64,000 nt of DNA from Polynucleobacter sp. AP-Latsch-80-C2 (GCF_018882185.1 NZ_JACVOY010000001.1:186001-250000); one strand, 5' to 3'. Numbered from the stretch's first letter, positions 29,327 to 40,480 are shown. The notes: generated by a model from the sequence alone, not told the origin. Numbers and translations: made by a program.

Positions 29327-30818
29327 ATTTTTAGATCTTTTTTCGGTCAATGATCCAGGTTGGGGCAATAGCCACAATAGCAATGGATCAAAAGATGCCA
29401 AAGACGGGCAGGGCAATGATCAAACTCCAAAAGGGGATCCTGGTACTGGAAATCAGCCCGCCGATGCTCAGCCCAATAATTCCCCTGTAAAACCGCCTGC
29501 TGCTAAGCCGGATGGTCCGCCGGATTTGGATGAACTGTGGCGTGACTTCAATGACAGGATAGCCGGCATTTTTGGCGGCAAGAAAAAGCCTGGCATGAGC
29601 AGCACTCAAAAACCGAAGCCTAGTAGTACTGATATCCCTCCACCTTCAGAGCGTGGTGGTCAAGGTGGTGGTAACGGTCGTGGCACCCCTACATTTGAAT
29701 TTACTAACCCCTTTGGATCTAAAGCCAGCATTCTGCTTGCAGTAGCCGGTGTTTTCTTTGTTTGGATCTGTAGTGGATTTTTTATTATTCAAGAAGGTCA
29801 AGCTGGTGTCGTCATGACTTTTGGTAAATATGACTACACTGCCAAGCCTGGAATCAACTGGAGAATGCCTTGGCCAATCCAGTCAGATGAAACCGTCAAT
29901 CTTTCGGGTGTACGTTCTGTCGAGGTAGGTCGCCCAGTATTAATTAAGGCAACCAATCAAAAAGACTCATCGATGTTGACTGAAGATGAAAACATCATCG
30001 ACGTTCGCTTTGCTGTCCAATATCGACTTAAAGATCCTACAGATTATTTATTTAATAATCGCGATCCCGATGCGGCAGTGATTCAAGCTGCAGAAACCGC
30101 TGTTCGTGAAATTGTGGCGCGTAGCAAGATGGATACCGTTCTCTACGAAGGGCGTGAAAAGATTGGCATAGATTTAGCGAGCTCCATTCAGAAAATCTTG
30201 GATAGCTATAAGACGGGTATTTATGTCACCAGCGTTACCGTTCAAAACGTGCAACCACCTGAACAAGTTCAAGCGGCTTTTGATGACGCAGTAAAAGCCG
30301 GGCAAGACCAAGAGCGTTTAAAGAGTGAAGGTCAGGCGTATGCTAATGACATTATTCCCCGTGCCAAGGGTACTGGTGCTCGCTTAATTCAGGAAGCAGA
30401 GGGTTATAAGGCACGCGTAGTGGCTACTGCCGAAGGGGATGCTACGAGGTTCAAGCAGATCCTGGTGGAATATTCGAAGGCGCCTCAGGTTACTCGTGAC
30501 CGCATGTATATCGATAGCATGCGTGAGATGTATAGCAACGTCACCAAAGTCTTGGTCGACACTACAAAGAGCAATAGCTTGTTATATCTCCCGTTGGATA
30601 AGATTGTTGCCCAAGTTAGCGCTGAGAGTGCGCAGGCTGCAAATACACAAGCGAGCCCAAGTAATCCAACGACACCTACAGGATCTGTGACCGTCGGTGG
30701 AGCAACTGGGATCAATAATCCTGCGCCAACTCCCGCGCCTGCAGTAAGTCCAGCTCCTGCAGCAAACAATGTGGATAAGCGTGATGGTTTGCGCAGTCGC
30801 GATCGGGAGGCAAGATAA
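29316..30818 (+). CDS. hflK: FtsH protease modulator HflK
   Basis: Inner-membrane SPFH protein that with HflC forms a cage around the FtsH protease. A long Gly/Asn/Pro-rich cytoplasmic N-terminus (about 1-130) is followed by one membrane helix (about 138-155, ILLAVAGVFFVWICSGFF), the SPFH domain (IIQEGQAGVVMTFGKYDYTAKPGINWRMPWP) and a helical region (AQERLKSEGQAYANDIIPRAKG type). The C-terminus is Pro/Ala-rich. At 500 aa it is longer than E. coli HflK (419) mostly through these low-complexity ends. It overlaps hflX by eleven bases and hflC by one. Confidence 0.95.
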   Translation: MTRKFLDLFSVNDPGWGNSHNSNGSKDAKDGQGNDQTPKGDPGTGNQPADAQPNNSPVKPPAAKPDGPPDLDELWRDFNDRIAGIFGGKKKPGMSSTQKPKPSSTDIPPPSERGGQGGGNGRGTPTFEFTNPFGSKASILLAVAGVFFVWICSGFFIIQEGQAGVVMTFGKYDYTAKPGINWRMPWPIQSDETVNLSGVRSVEVGRPVLIKATNQKDSSMLTEDENIIDVRFAVQYRLKDPTDYLFNNRDPDAAVIQAAETAVREIVARSKMDTVLYEGREKIGIDLASSIQKILDSYKTGIYVTSVTVQNVQPPEQVQAAFDDAVKAGQDQERLKSEGQAYANDIIPRAKGTGARLIQEAEGYKARVVATAEGDATRFKQILVEYSKAPQVTRDRMYIDSMREMYSNVTKVLVDTTKSNSLLYLPLDKIVAQVSAESAQAANTQASPSNPTTPTGSVTVGGATGINNPAPTPAPAVSPAPAANNVDKRDGLRSRDREAR

Positions 30819-31687
30819 TGAATTTCAATCGCCTCATCGCAGCAGCAATTGCATTCATTGCGTTGACGTATGTCTTGTCATCCAGTATTTTTGTGGTCGA
30901 CCAACGAAAGTTTGCGGTAGTGTTTTCTTTTGGTCAGATCGTACGTGTGATTGAGAAGCCAGGCCTGCAAATAAAATACCCAGCCCCATTTGAAAGCGTT
31001 CGTTTCTTTGACCGCCGCATTTTGACAATCGACAATCCGGAAGCAGAGCGTTTTATTACTGCCGAAAAGAAAAATCTCTTGGTGGATTCTTATGTGAAAT
31101 GGCGCATTGTTGATCCCCGTAAATTCTTTATTAGCTTTAAAGGTGACGAGCGTTTGGCTCAGGATCGATTAACGCAATTAGTGCGCTCGGCCCTCAATGA
31201 AGAATTCACGAAGCGCACTGTGCGTGAGTTGATCTCCGATCAACGTGAGCAAGTCATGCAAGGTATTCGTAAAAAGGTTGCTGATGATGCTTCCGATATT
31301 GGCGTCGAGATTGTGGATGTCCGCTTAAAGCGGGTTGATCTCTTGGCAGAAATTAGTGATTCTGTTTATCGCCGTATGGAAGCAGAGCGCAAGCGGGTTG
31401 CTAACGAACTACGCTCTATGGGTGCTGCTGAGTCTGACAAAATTCGTGCAAATGCCGAGCGACAACGCGATACCATTTTGGCCGAGGCTTACCGCGATGC
31501 CCAGAAGATTAAGGGCGCTGGAGATGCAAGGGCAACAGCACTTTATGCAGAAGCATTTGGACGTGATCCACAATTTGCACAGTTCTATCAGAGTCTTGAA
31601 GCCTATCGTAGCTCTTTCAAAGATAAGAAAGATGTCATGGTAGTTGAGCCTAATGGCGAGTTCTTTAAGTTTCTGCACAAAAAATAA
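30818..31687 (+). CDS. hflC: FtsH protease modulator HflC
   Basis: Partner of HflK. An N-terminal membrane helix (AAAIAFIALTYVLSSSIFV) is followed by the SPFH domain (VVDQRKFAVVFSFGQIVRVIEKPGLQIKYPAPFE) and a long Arg/Glu/Ala-rich helix, with the conserved DVRLKRVDL and the C-terminal AEAFGRDPQFAQFYQSLEAYRSSF. Length (289 aa) is normal. Start is ATG at the last base of the hflK stop. Confidence 0.96.
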   Translation: MNFNRLIAAAIAFIALTYVLSSSIFVVDQRKFAVVFSFGQIVRVIEKPGLQIKYPAPFESVRFFDRRILTIDNPEAERFITAEKKNLLVDSYVKWRIVDPRKFFISFKGDERLAQDRLTQLVRSALNEEFTKRTVRELISDQREQVMQGIRKKVADDASDIGVEIVDVRLKRVDLLAEISDSVYRRMEAERKRVANELRSMGAAESDKIRANAERQRDTILAEAYRDAQKIKGAGDARATALYAEAFGRDPQFAQFYQSLEAYRSSFKDKKDVMVVEPNGEFFKFLHKK

Positions 31688-31707
31688 GAAAGTGAATTCT
31701 GTACATC

Positions 31708-32874
31708 ATGAATCGTTGGTTACTTCCTGAAGATATTGCTGATGTTTTACCAGCAGAGGCTCGCAAGGTCGAGACTTTGCGTCGTGCTATCTTGGATTTA
31801 TATCAATCCTATGGTTATGAATTAGTTGCCCCACCGATTCTGGAGTTTTTAGATTCACTGCTAACGGGTACTGGCTCAGACCTCAATTTACAGACCTTTA
31901 AGTTGGTTGATCAGTTATCGGGCCGCACTTTAGGTTTGCGTGCCGATATCACTCCACAAGTTGCTCGTATTGATGCTCACTTACTTAATCGCACGGGCGT
32001 GACTCGTCTTTGTTATGCGGGCTCTGTAGCTCATGCTCGTACGCCGGTAGGGAGTTCAGCCCGCGAAGAGTTGCAGCTTGGTGCAGAAATTTATGGCTGC
32101 GCTACCTGGGAAGCAGATTTTGAAGCGATCTCACTATTACTCAAGACGCTGGGATTGGCTGGCTTGGACAAGGTTTACCTAGACTTGTCTCATGCCGGTA
32201 TCTTGACGGGGATTTTGAGTGGTCAAGATCTAGATAAAGCATCAATTGAAGCGCTTTATGAATTATTGCAAAGCAAGGACCGTCCACGCCTCGAGCAATG
32301 GGCCACTTGTTTGCCTGCCAAAACAGCAGAAGCACTCATGGCATTGACTGAATTAAATGGACCCTGTGCTGAAGTATTGGCTACAGCAAAGAAAGTCCTA
32401 CCAAAACATGCTGCTATCGATCAAGCGCTCAGTGATCTTGAACGATTAGTAGCTGCTGCAAGTAATTTATCTAATAGTTTAGAGTTCAGCGTCGATTTAT
32501 CCGATTTGCGTGGCTATCAGTATCACAGCGGCGTAATGTTTGCTGCCTATGTTGAAAAATTGCCACAACCGATTGCAAGAGGTGGCCGCTATGACCATGT
32601 TGGTCAAGCGTTTGGACGACCGCGCCCAGCCACTGGATTTTCATTGGACTTATTGACCTTGGCAAATTTGTCACCATTAAATGTGCGCAAACTCGCTATC
32701 GCAGCACCTTGGATTGATGATGCTGCGCTTAATGCAGTGATTGCACAGCTGCGTAGTAAAGGCGAAGTGGTCATTCAGGTATTGGCTGGCGGGATAGTAG
32801 AGGCAGCCGAGTATGAATGCGATCGTGAATTAGTAAAGCAGGGCAGTTCTTGGGAAGTTATAAAGAAAAAGTAA
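31708..32874 (+). CDS. hisZ: ATP phosphoribosyltransferase regulatory subunit HisZ
   Basis: HisZ is a catalytically inactive HisS paralogue that activates the short form of HisG, the first enzyme of histidine synthesis. The protein has the HisS-like fold (LPEDIADVLPAEARKVETLRRAILDLYQSYGYELVAPP, then RADITPQVARIDAH and ARGGRYDHVGQAFG) but lacks the C-terminal anticodon-binding domain, as HisZ should. It sits between hflC and purA, the usual betaproteobacterial place. The gap to hflC is only 20 bases. Confidence 0.95.
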   Translation: MNRWLLPEDIADVLPAEARKVETLRRAILDLYQSYGYELVAPPILEFLDSLLTGTGSDLNLQTFKLVDQLSGRTLGLRADITPQVARIDAHLLNRTGVTRLCYAGSVAHARTPVGSSAREELQLGAEIYGCATWEADFEAISLLLKTLGLAGLDKVYLDLSHAGILTGILSGQDLDKASIEALYELLQSKDRPRLEQWATCLPAKTAEALMALTELNGPCAEVLATAKKVLPKHAAIDQALSDLERLVAAASNLSNSLEFSVDLSDLRGYQYHSGVMFAAYVEKLPQPIARGGRYDHVGQAFGRPRPATGFSLDLLTLANLSPLNVRKLAIAAPWIDDAALNAVIAQLRSKGEVVIQVLAGGIVEAAEYECDRELVKQGSSWEVIKKK

Positions 32875-32883
32875 GCCCTTTAA

Positions 32884-34272
<1,389 letters not shown>

Positions 34273-34331
34273 TGGACAATATTTAAATCCCTTTTTTATT
34301 AACTTTCGTACCAGAAACAAAGGTTTACAAA

Positions 34332-36545
34332 ATGACTGCGCGCACTACCTGCAATAGCCTCCAAGTAGCTACTCCCCTCTATCGTTTCATTGAAGACAAA
34401 GTTCTTCCCGGTACTGGCATTAAGAGTGCTGATTTTTGGAAAGGCTTTGACGAGCTCGTTAAAGACTTGACACCCAAGAATGAAGCTTTGTTGGCCAAAC
34501 GTGATCGCATTCAGCTTGATCTGGATAAATGGCATCAAGCTAATCCTGGTCCAATCAAAGATATGCCTGCGTATCGTAAGTTTTTGAAAGAAATTGGTTA
34601 TTTAGATGAAGTGCCCGGCAAGGTAGTTGGCACGACAAAAAACGTTGATGATGAATTAGCACTGCAAGCTGGACCACAGTTGGTGGTACCCGTTCTGAAT
34701 GCGCGCTATGCATTGAATGCAGCCAATGCACGTTGGGGCTCTTTATACGATGCTCTCTACGGTACAGATGTCCTGTCTGAAGAAGATGGCGCAACTAAAG
34801 CTGGCGCATACAACCCTATTCGCGGTGCAAAAGTTGTTGCCTTTGCGCGTAACTTTTTAGACCAATCCGCTCCTTTAGCAAAAGGCTCACATCGTGATTC
34901 AGTAGCCTATACAGTGGATGGCAATAAGCTGTCAGTAAAACTGAAAGACGGTAGCTCTACAGGTTTAGCAGATGAGCAGCAGTTTGTTGGTTATCAAGGT
35001 GATGCCGCAGCACCAAGCTCGATCTTGTTGCGTAATAATGGCGTGCACATTGATATTGAAATTAATAAAACAAAAACGATTGGTGCAAGTGACCCCGCCG
35101 GTATCAACGATGTTGTTTTAGAAGCGGCCTTGTCAACCATTTTGGACCTGGAAGACTCTATTGCTGCGGTGGATGCTGATGACAAGGTTCTGGCTTACGA
35201 GAACTGGTTGGGCATTTTGAAGGGGACTTTGGTTGAGGAAGTAAAGAAGGGTGACAAGACCATTACGCGCTCCCTCAATCCTGACCGTAAATACAAGGCA
35301 GGTATTGGTGCTGTGAATGCTAAAGATGGCATTGTCACTTTGCATGGCCGCTCGCTCTTATTCTTGCGCAACGTAGGGCATTTAATGACAAACCCAGCCA
35401 TCATTACTGGTGACGGCAAAGAGATTTATGAAGGTATTTTGGATGCCGTAGTGACAGTGTTAATTGCTCTCTATGACATTAATCGTCCAGCAAGCCAGGC
35501 GATTGGTAATACCCGTAAGGGCTCTGTTTATATTGTGAAACCAAAGATGCATAGTCCAGAAGAAGTGGCCTTTGCTGCTGAACTCTTTGGTCGCGTCGAG
35601 AAGATTCTTGGCTTACCAGCTGACACTGTGAAATTAGGCATCATGGACGAAGAGCGTCGTATGAGTGCCAACATTAAAGCGGCAATTGCTGCTGCAGGTG
35701 CGCGCGTTGCTTTTATTAATACAGGATTCTTGGACCGCACTGGCGATGAAATGCATACAGCAATGTACGCAGGCCCAATGATGCGCAAAGGTGATATGAA
35801 AACCAGCAAATGGTTATCAGCCTATGAGCGTCGCAATGTGTTTGCAGGTTTAGATTGTGGATTGCGTGGCCGTGCTCAAATTGGTAAAGGGATGTGGGCG
35901 ATGCCGGATATGATGAAGGCGATGCTTGAGCAAAAGCATGTTCATCCAAAAGCAGGTGCCAATACCGCCTGGGTACCATCACCAACCGCTGCTACCTTAC
36001 ATGCGCTTCACTATCACGAAGTAAACGTTGCTGATCTTCAAAAAGAAATGGAAAAGCTTGATACGGCTGCAGAAGCTGAAGCTTTAATCAACGACTTGTT
36101 GACTGTTCCAGTAGTGGAAAAGGCTAACTGGTCCAAAGAAGAAATTGCCCAAGAATTGGATAACAATTGCCAAGGTATCTTGGGTTATGTGGTTCGCTGG
36201 ATTGATCAAGGTGTTGGTTGCTCTAAAGTGCCGGATATTCATAACGTTGGCTTGATGGAAGACCGTGCAACTTTACGTATCTCCAGTCAGCATATTGCTA
36301 ACTGGTTATTACATGGTGTGGTGACTGCCGATCAAGTGAATGAGGCATTGCAACGCATGGCTAAAGTCGTGGATGGCCAGAATGCTGGCGACCCACTCTA
36401 CAAACCAATGATGCCAAATTACAAAGATTCTTATGCCTATAAAGCTGCTAGCGATTTGATTTTCAAAGGTCTAGAGCAGCCCAATGGCTACACAGAACCA
36501 CTATTACACGCTTGGCGTCTTGAGGTTAAAAAGGCAAACGCTTAA
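34332..36545 (+). CDS. glcB: Malate synthase G
   Basis: Condenses glyoxylate with acetyl-CoA to malate, completing the glyoxylate route or glycolate use. The 737-aa size and blocks such as [49 protein letters not shown] and [16 protein letters not shown] identify the monomeric G isoform rather than malate synthase A. The C-terminal half includes the conserved [23 protein letters not shown] and the catalytic Asp region ([15 protein letters not shown]). AAAGG precedes the ATG. No isocitrate lyase is nearby, so use with glycolate is possible. A strong terminator follows. Confidence 0.96.
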   Translation: MTARTTCNSLQVATPLYRFIEDKVLPGTGIKSADFWKGFDELVKDLTPKNEALLAKRDRIQLDLDKWHQANPGPIKDMPAYRKFLKEIGYLDEVPGKVVGTTKNVDDELALQAGPQLVVPVLNARYALNAANARWGSLYDALYGTDVLSEEDGATKAGAYNPIRGAKVVAFARNFLDQSAPLAKGSHRDSVAYTVDGNKLSVKLKDGSSTGLADEQQFVGYQGDAAAPSSILLRNNGVHIDIEINKTKTIGASDPAGINDVVLEAALSTILDLEDSIAAVDADDKVLAYENWLGILKGTLVEEVKKGDKTITRSLNPDRKYKAGIGAVNAKDGIVTLHGRSLLFLRNVGHLMTNPAIITGDGKEIYEGILDAVVTVLIALYDINRPASQAIGNTRKGSVYIVKPKMHSPEEVAFAAELFGRVEKILGLPADTVKLGIMDEERRMSANIKAAIAAAGARVAFINTGFLDRTGDEMHTAMYAGPMMRKGDMKTSKWLSAYERRNVFAGLDCGLRGRAQIGKGMWAMPDMMKAMLEQKHVHPKAGANTAWVPSPTAATLHALHYHEVNVADLQKEMEKLDTAAEAEALINDLLTVPVVEKANWSKEEIAQELDNNCQGILGYVVRWIDQGVGCSKVPDIHNVGLMEDRATLRISSQHIANWLLHGVVTADQVNEALQRMAKVVDGQNAGDPLYKPMMPNYKDSYAYKAASDLIFKGLEQPNGYTEPLLHAWRLEVKKANA

Positions 36546-36570
36546 GGCTCTTAAGCTGCGCTTTGAGAGA

Positions 36571-36599
36571 TGGATTTGTCGCAAGGCAAGTCCATTTTT
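36571..36599 (+). terminator. Terminator after glcB
   Basis: TGGATTTGTC (36571-36580), GCAA tetraloop, GGCAAGTCCA (36585-36594), then TTTTT. Ten pairs including two G-U closed by a GNRA loop, followed by a T run. Confidence 0.85.
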
Positions 36600-36621
36600 C
36601 ATTTAGGCTCCAGCAATCAAT

Positions 36622-37110
36622 ATGTTCGGTTTTTTAAACCCCTTTCGGTCTCACTCTCAATTCCCATTCAAAAGAAATGATGGGGGGAGGGGGTCTGTTG
36701 GCTTTAAAGGGGGTGCTGGGGATTGTGTCGTCAGGTCTATTGCCATTGCATCCGGTTTGCCCTATTTGCAGGTCTATGAGGATCTAAGGAGTGCTAATGC
36801 CAGTTATGCTGATCTGCGTAATGACAAGCTCGCCAGACGATTGAATCAAACAGGCTCTTCGCCGCGAAATGGTAATCACCGTAATGTGTTTCATGACTAT
36901 ATTCTGGGGCTTGGCTTTGAATGGGTTCCTACCATGAAAGTCGGGGCCGGGTGCCAAGTACACCTACGGCCAAATGAGCTACCTTCTGGAGTATTAATTG
37001 TTAAGGTTTCCAAGCACTTAACGGCGATAATTGATGGAGTCATTCAAGATACGCATGACCCCTCTAGGGGTGGAAACCGCTGTGTTTACGGCTATTACTT
37101 CAAGAAATAG
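36622..37110 (+). CDS. Papain-like/C39-like small protein of possible phage origin
   Basis: A 162-aa protein with a Cys-His-Asp pattern suggesting a papain-like fold: GDCVVRSIAIASGLPYLQVYEDL (Cys35 at the start of a helix), SKHLTAIIDGVIQDTHDPS (His132, then Asp143/Asp146) and a final CVYGYYF. The DCVVR-I-x-T/S-G-x-P/Y-x-x-V pattern recurs in small phage-encoded and bacterial unknown proteins. Catalysis is not proven. There is no signal peptide, and no Shine-Dalgarno sequence is obvious before the ATG. It lies between the glcB terminator and another terminator, an isolated unit that may have come by transfer. Confidence 0.6.
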   Translation: MFGFLNPFRSHSQFPFKRNDGGRGSVGFKGGAGDCVVRSIAIASGLPYLQVYEDLRSANASYADLRNDKLARRLNQTGSSPRNGNHRNVFHDYILGLGFEWVPTMKVGAGCQVHLRPNELPSGVLIVKVSKHLTAIIDGVIQDTHDPSRGGNRCVYGYYFKK

Positions 37111-37126
37111 CTTAAGAATGCTGCCA

Positions 37127-37163
37127 TGAAAAAAGCCCCTAAATATTTTTAGAGGCTTTTCTT
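37127..37163 (+). terminator. Terminator after the papain-like gene
   Basis: AAAAGCCCCTAAA and TTTAGAGGCTTTT pair with one mismatch around a short A/T loop and are followed by CTTTAA. It can also act on the minus strand for the small ORF ending at 37211. Confidence 0.75.
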
Positions 37164-37210
37164 TAATACAGGCTTAAATTGCTAAAAATTAGCGATAAAT
37201 CAGGGTTTTA

Positions 37211-37366
37211 TTACCAATTTACGCTGTTTTTGTGGCTTTTCTGTTCCATATCCTTAGCTTCTGACCATGCTGATGCAATTAAGGCAAAAAAGTCGCGAAT
37301 CGCAAATAAAGGCTTAAAACTAAAGCTTGGTGAGTGATGAAACTGGGCTGTATTGGAATGTGCCAT
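37211..37366 (-). CDS. Possible 51-residue protein with consensus ribosome site
   Basis: On the minus strand an ATG follows AAGGAG with a seven-base spacer. The peptide begins MAHSNTAQFHHSPSFSFKP, has a hydrophobic middle (LFAIRDFFALIASAWSEA) and ends with a polar Lys-rich tail (EQKSHKNSVNW). The middle could be an amphipathic or membrane-associated helix. No family is recognised. It occupies the otherwise empty 350-base gap between the papain-like gene and the channel gene. The ribosome site and length make it a believable gene. Confidence 0.55.
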   Translation of the reverse strand: MAHSNTAQFHHSPSFSFKPLFAIRDFFALIASAWSEAKDMEQKSHKNSVNW

Positions 37367-37463
37367 TTTGCTTCTCCTTAGGGTATACCCTGATAATACT
37401 CCCTAACCCAGAAAAATGTTGCAAAGCAGCACCTCAGCGGTATTTATGTTCGTATTTAGCTCT

Positions 37464-37919
37464 TCAAGCCTGCCGATAGATGTTGGTCATATTGATCATT
37501 GCTGAGGTTGTCCAGGCCAGTGAAAACAAGCCAGTAAAGGCGATAAAGAATGCCAGGCTCTTCCATCCCCAGGGAAGACTATCTGGAGCAAATCCCACGG
37601 TGGTGTAGCAACTTCCAGAAAATATAACCGCACTTAAAGTGTCATTTATTAAACCAAGCATCCTTAAAAAGATTGCCCATAACAACACTTCAAACATATG
37701 AATCAGGGCTATAGAGATGAAGGCACAGTAAAAGTGAAAAAATACCCAGGTGTACTCCTTATTTGCCAAATTGTTGTCAGTTAGACGGTCAAACCTCATG
37801 GTCACTTTATTAATCGCACTACCGTGATAAATGAGAACCATTAATAAAAGAGCAGTTCCTATCAGGATCTCTTTTAATAGCGGCAATAGAAAAGGGTAGT
37901 TGCTTAAGAAAGTATTCAT
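37464..37919 (-). CDS. Two-TM potassium-channel-like membrane protein
   Basis: A 151-aa membrane protein with four hydrophobic stretches: an N-terminal pair (PFLLPLLKEILIGTALLLMVLIYHGSAI and FFHFYCAFISIALIHMFEVLLWAIF), a pore-loop-like segment with SGSCYTTVGFAPDSLPWGWK, and a final helix (LAFFIAFTGLFSLAWTTSAMI). The TTVGF sequence matches the potassium-channel filter TVGY/FG, but the final Gly is Ala. This is the Ion_trans_2 pattern seen in small bacterial channels. No ribosome site is obvious. Conductance and ion are unknown. Confidence 0.7.
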   Translation of the reverse strand: MNTFLSNYPFLLPLLKEILIGTALLLMVLIYHGSAINKVTMRFDRLTDNNLANKEYTWVFFHFYCAFISIALIHMFEVLLWAIFLRMLGLINDTLSAVIFSGSCYTTVGFAPDSLPWGWKSLAFFIAFTGLFSLAWTTSAMINMTNIYRQA

Positions 37920-38034
37920 CTGGAATGGCAGTTTTAGGGTGATGGCAGTATAAAGACCTGGCTGATGAGCTTAAAAACAAGGATTGGTCATAGGGGCGAT
38001 AATGACATACCCCTAAATTCAAGTAAAGCCAGCA

Positions 38035-39264
38035 TTGAGCAATCATCCTATTTCAAGCAATAAGAACCAAGAACGCCTCTTCTTATTGGCATTAGCAGGC
38101 ATTCAGTTCACCCATATTTTGGACTTCATGATCATGATGCCCTTGGGTCCTGAGTTTATTAAAGCGCTTGACATCAACACCCATCAATTTGGTTTATTGC
38201 TCTCTTCTTATACGTTTGCCGCTGCGATTGCAGGTATCTTTGCCACTTACTATGTCGATCGTTTCGAGCGTCGTCAACTACTCTTAAGTTTGTATGCGTG
38301 CTTCATCGTTGCCACTTTGGCTTGCGGTTTGGCGCCAAGTTACGAAACCCTCTTTATTGCGAGAGCATTTGCGGGTGCGTTTGGTGGAATCTTAGGTTCT
38401 TTAGTGCAAACCATAGTGGCCGATTCCATTCCCTTTGAGCGTAGAGGTAAAGCTTTGGGAACGGTGATGGCAGCATTTTCAGTGTCAACCGTTGCAGGTG
38501 TTCCCCTCAGTTTATTTTTAGCCCATCACATTCCATCCTTGGGCTGGAGGGCGCCTTTCATATTTATTGCCTTGATTTCTACAGTCATTATGTATTTGGG
38601 CTATCGCAATATTCCCAAGATTGCAGGGCATTTGGACCATGTTCATGAGGGGAGTCGCCTCAATCAAATCCTCAAGATCTTGCTTGCGCATCAACATATC
38701 AAGGCCTTTGTATTTATGGCCTTCATCATGATCACAGGATTCTCGGTGATTCCTTACATCGCTTTATATTTAACCTCCAATGTGGGTATTAATACTGCCT
38801 ACATCTCATTGATCTATTTATGCGGCGGGGTTGCTACCTTAATGAGTTCACGTTTTATCGGTCATATGGCTGATAAGTACGGAAAGGTAAAAGTCTTTCG
38901 CGCATTAGCAGTAGTGAGTTTGATTCCTTTATTGGTAACGACCAATTTGCCGGTGATGCCTTTATGGATTGTGCTTATTAATTCAACTGCATTCTTTATT
39001 CTGGTATCGGGGCGCATGATTCCGGCGATGGCGATGGTGAGTCAGGTGGTAGAAAATAAAATTCGAGGGACTTTCATGAGCTTGATCGGCTCGGTGCAAA
39101 TGTTGGCCTCAGGAATTGCAACGGTTCTGGCCGGCATGGTCGTAACGATTGGTGCCGATGGCAAGATGGAGCACTATAACTGGGTTGGCTATGGTGCTGC
39201 GTGTTGTGGTTTGTTGACTATTTGGCTGGTAGGATATATTCATTCAGATCCTAAAAAAAACTAA
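38035..39264 (+). CDS. Major facilitator superfamily transporter
   Basis: A 409-aa membrane protein with twelve helices of the MFS drug/solute antiporter type. The loop 2-3 signature is DRFERRQLLLSLYA, and ARAFAGAFGGILGSLVQTIVAD and GVPLSLFLAHH are typical of the DHA1 group (motif C region). Start is a TTG at 38035 with only weak ribosome-site support, so the true start could differ. The substrate is unknown. The dienelactone hydrolase gene follows after ten bases and is probably cotranscribed. Confidence 0.85.
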   Translation: MSNHPISSNKNQERLFLLALAGIQFTHILDFMIMMPLGPEFIKALDINTHQFGLLLSSYTFAAAIAGIFATYYVDRFERRQLLLSLYACFIVATLACGLAPSYETLFIARAFAGAFGGILGSLVQTIVADSIPFERRGKALGTVMAAFSVSTVAGVPLSLFLAHHIPSLGWRAPFIFIALISTVIMYLGYRNIPKIAGHLDHVHEGSRLNQILKILLAHQHIKAFVFMAFIMITGFSVIPYIALYLTSNVGINTAYISLIYLCGGVATLMSSRFIGHMADKYGKVKVFRALAVVSLIPLLVTTNLPVMPLWIVLINSTAFFILVSGRMIPAMAMVSQVVENKIRGTFMSLIGSVQMLASGIATVLAGMVVTIGADGKMEHYNWVGYGAACCGLLTIWLVGYIHSDPKKN

Positions 39265-39274
39265 AGGAGTAGTC

Positions 39275-39958
39275 GTGATTCAATTTACAAGGCCTGATGG
39301 CAAAACAGTAAACGGTTATTTGGCTGAGCCCGCTAATGTGACAAATGCTCCTGGAGTTGTGGTGATTCAAGAGTGGTGGGGCATGGATGATCAGATTAAA
39401 GAAGTTGCCGATCGTTTTGCGAAGTCTGGTTATCGCGCATTGGTTCCTGATTTATACCGTGGGAAGTTGGCGCTTGAGGCAAATGAGGCCGAGCATCTCA
39501 TGAATGATTTGGATTTTGGTGATGCCGCATCTCAAGATATTCGTGGTGCAGTTCAGTACCTCAAGGCTACAGGCAGCGCAAAAGTAGGGGTGACTGGTTT
39601 CTGCATGGGCGGTGCGCTCACGGTACTCACAGCCTGTTTCGTACCAGAGGTCGATGCGACAGTTGTTTGGTATGGCAATCCACCCGCAGAATTTGTAGAT
39701 GCTAAAAATATCACTACGCCAATGATGGCCCACTGGTCGCTCCAGGATGAGTTTTTCTCACCAGCCGGCGTGGATGAGTTAGAGAAGAAGTTAAAAGCAG
39801 CAGGGGTTCATCATGAATTTCATCGCTATGATGCAAAACATGCTTTTGCAAACCCTAAATCTGACTCACGCGGTCTAGCGCCTTTGCAATATCACCATGA
39901 GTCTGCTGAGATGGCATGGAAGCGCTCCCTCGAATTTTTCAAGAAACATTTGACTTAG
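39275..39958 (+). CDS. Dienelactone hydrolase family protein
   Basis: Alpha/beta hydrolase with a cysteine nucleophile. The catalytic triad is Cys110 in GFCMGG, Asp158 in SLQDEFF and His189 in DAKHAFAN, with an N-terminal GVVVIQEWWGMDDQIKEVADRFA block typical of the family. The family splits lactones such as 4-carboxymethylenebutenolide in aromatic degradation, but no other aromatic-pathway genes are here, so the substrate is open. GTG start after AAAGGAG. At 227 aa it is of normal length. Confidence 0.9.
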   Translation: MIQFTRPDGKTVNGYLAEPANVTNAPGVVVIQEWWGMDDQIKEVADRFAKSGYRALVPDLYRGKLALEANEAEHLMNDLDFGDAASQDIRGAVQYLKATGSAKVGVTGFCMGGALTVLTACFVPEVDATVVWYGNPPAEFVDAKNITTPMMAHWSLQDEFFSPAGVDELEKKLKAAGVHHEFHRYDAKHAFANPKSDSRGLAPLQYHHESAEMAWKRSLEFFKKHLT

Positions 39959-39974
39959 TCACCGCGAGTTACTT

Positions 39975-40472
39975 ATGCATCTCTTCGCTGAAAATCTAGC
40001 AGTTGAAATCTCTACCTATTATCAGAACCTCGTCTTAGGCCATGGCGTAACACCTAAAGTTTTTACCTTAGTAAACGGCGAGGGTAGTCAATATCTTTTC
40101 TTCATTGATGATTTGGGAATGGAGCGGGATGAAGAGAATCAATTCTTGGCCTTCATCGTCCAAGCGCATGAAGCTGTCTGCTATGCCAGGGGCACTTTAG
40201 TCATTGTGGAAAAGAATCAGCAATATATTGAGTTTGCAGTAGTGGATCATGATGATCAAGATGCGATAGTGTGCTCTGCGCAATTGACCAGGGATATTGA
40301 TGACAAGCCCATTGGCTTGACGGAGTTTGATAAGACTTTGGTGAAGAAGCAGACGATCGTGTTCGGTGGTCTTTTTGAGCCGATTCAATTGTCAGATGAA
40401 AAAACTGAAGATTTTGAAAGCCTCTGGGAAGAAATGAAGCCCAAGATTTTGCATCGGATGATGGGTCTCTAG
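39975..40472 (+). CDS. Hypothetical protein, 165 aa
   Basis: An acidic soluble protein with alternating strands and helices (VFTLVNGEGSQYLFFIDDLGMERDEENQFLAFIVQAHEAVCYARG) and a conserved-looking FGGLFEPIQLSDEKTEDFESLWEEM near the end. No family is recognised. It lies 16 bases after the hydrolase and eight bases before azlC, so it belongs to the same transcription unit; no function can be inferred beyond that. Confidence 0.65.
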   Translation: MHLFAENLAVEISTYYQNLVLGHGVTPKVFTLVNGEGSQYLFFIDDLGMERDEENQFLAFIVQAHEAVCYARGTLVIVEKNQQYIEFAVVDHDDQDAIVCSAQLTRDIDDKPIGLTEFDKTLVKKQTIVFGGLFEPIQLSDEKTEDFESLWEEMKPKILHRMMGL

Positions 40473-40480
40473 CTCTCAAT

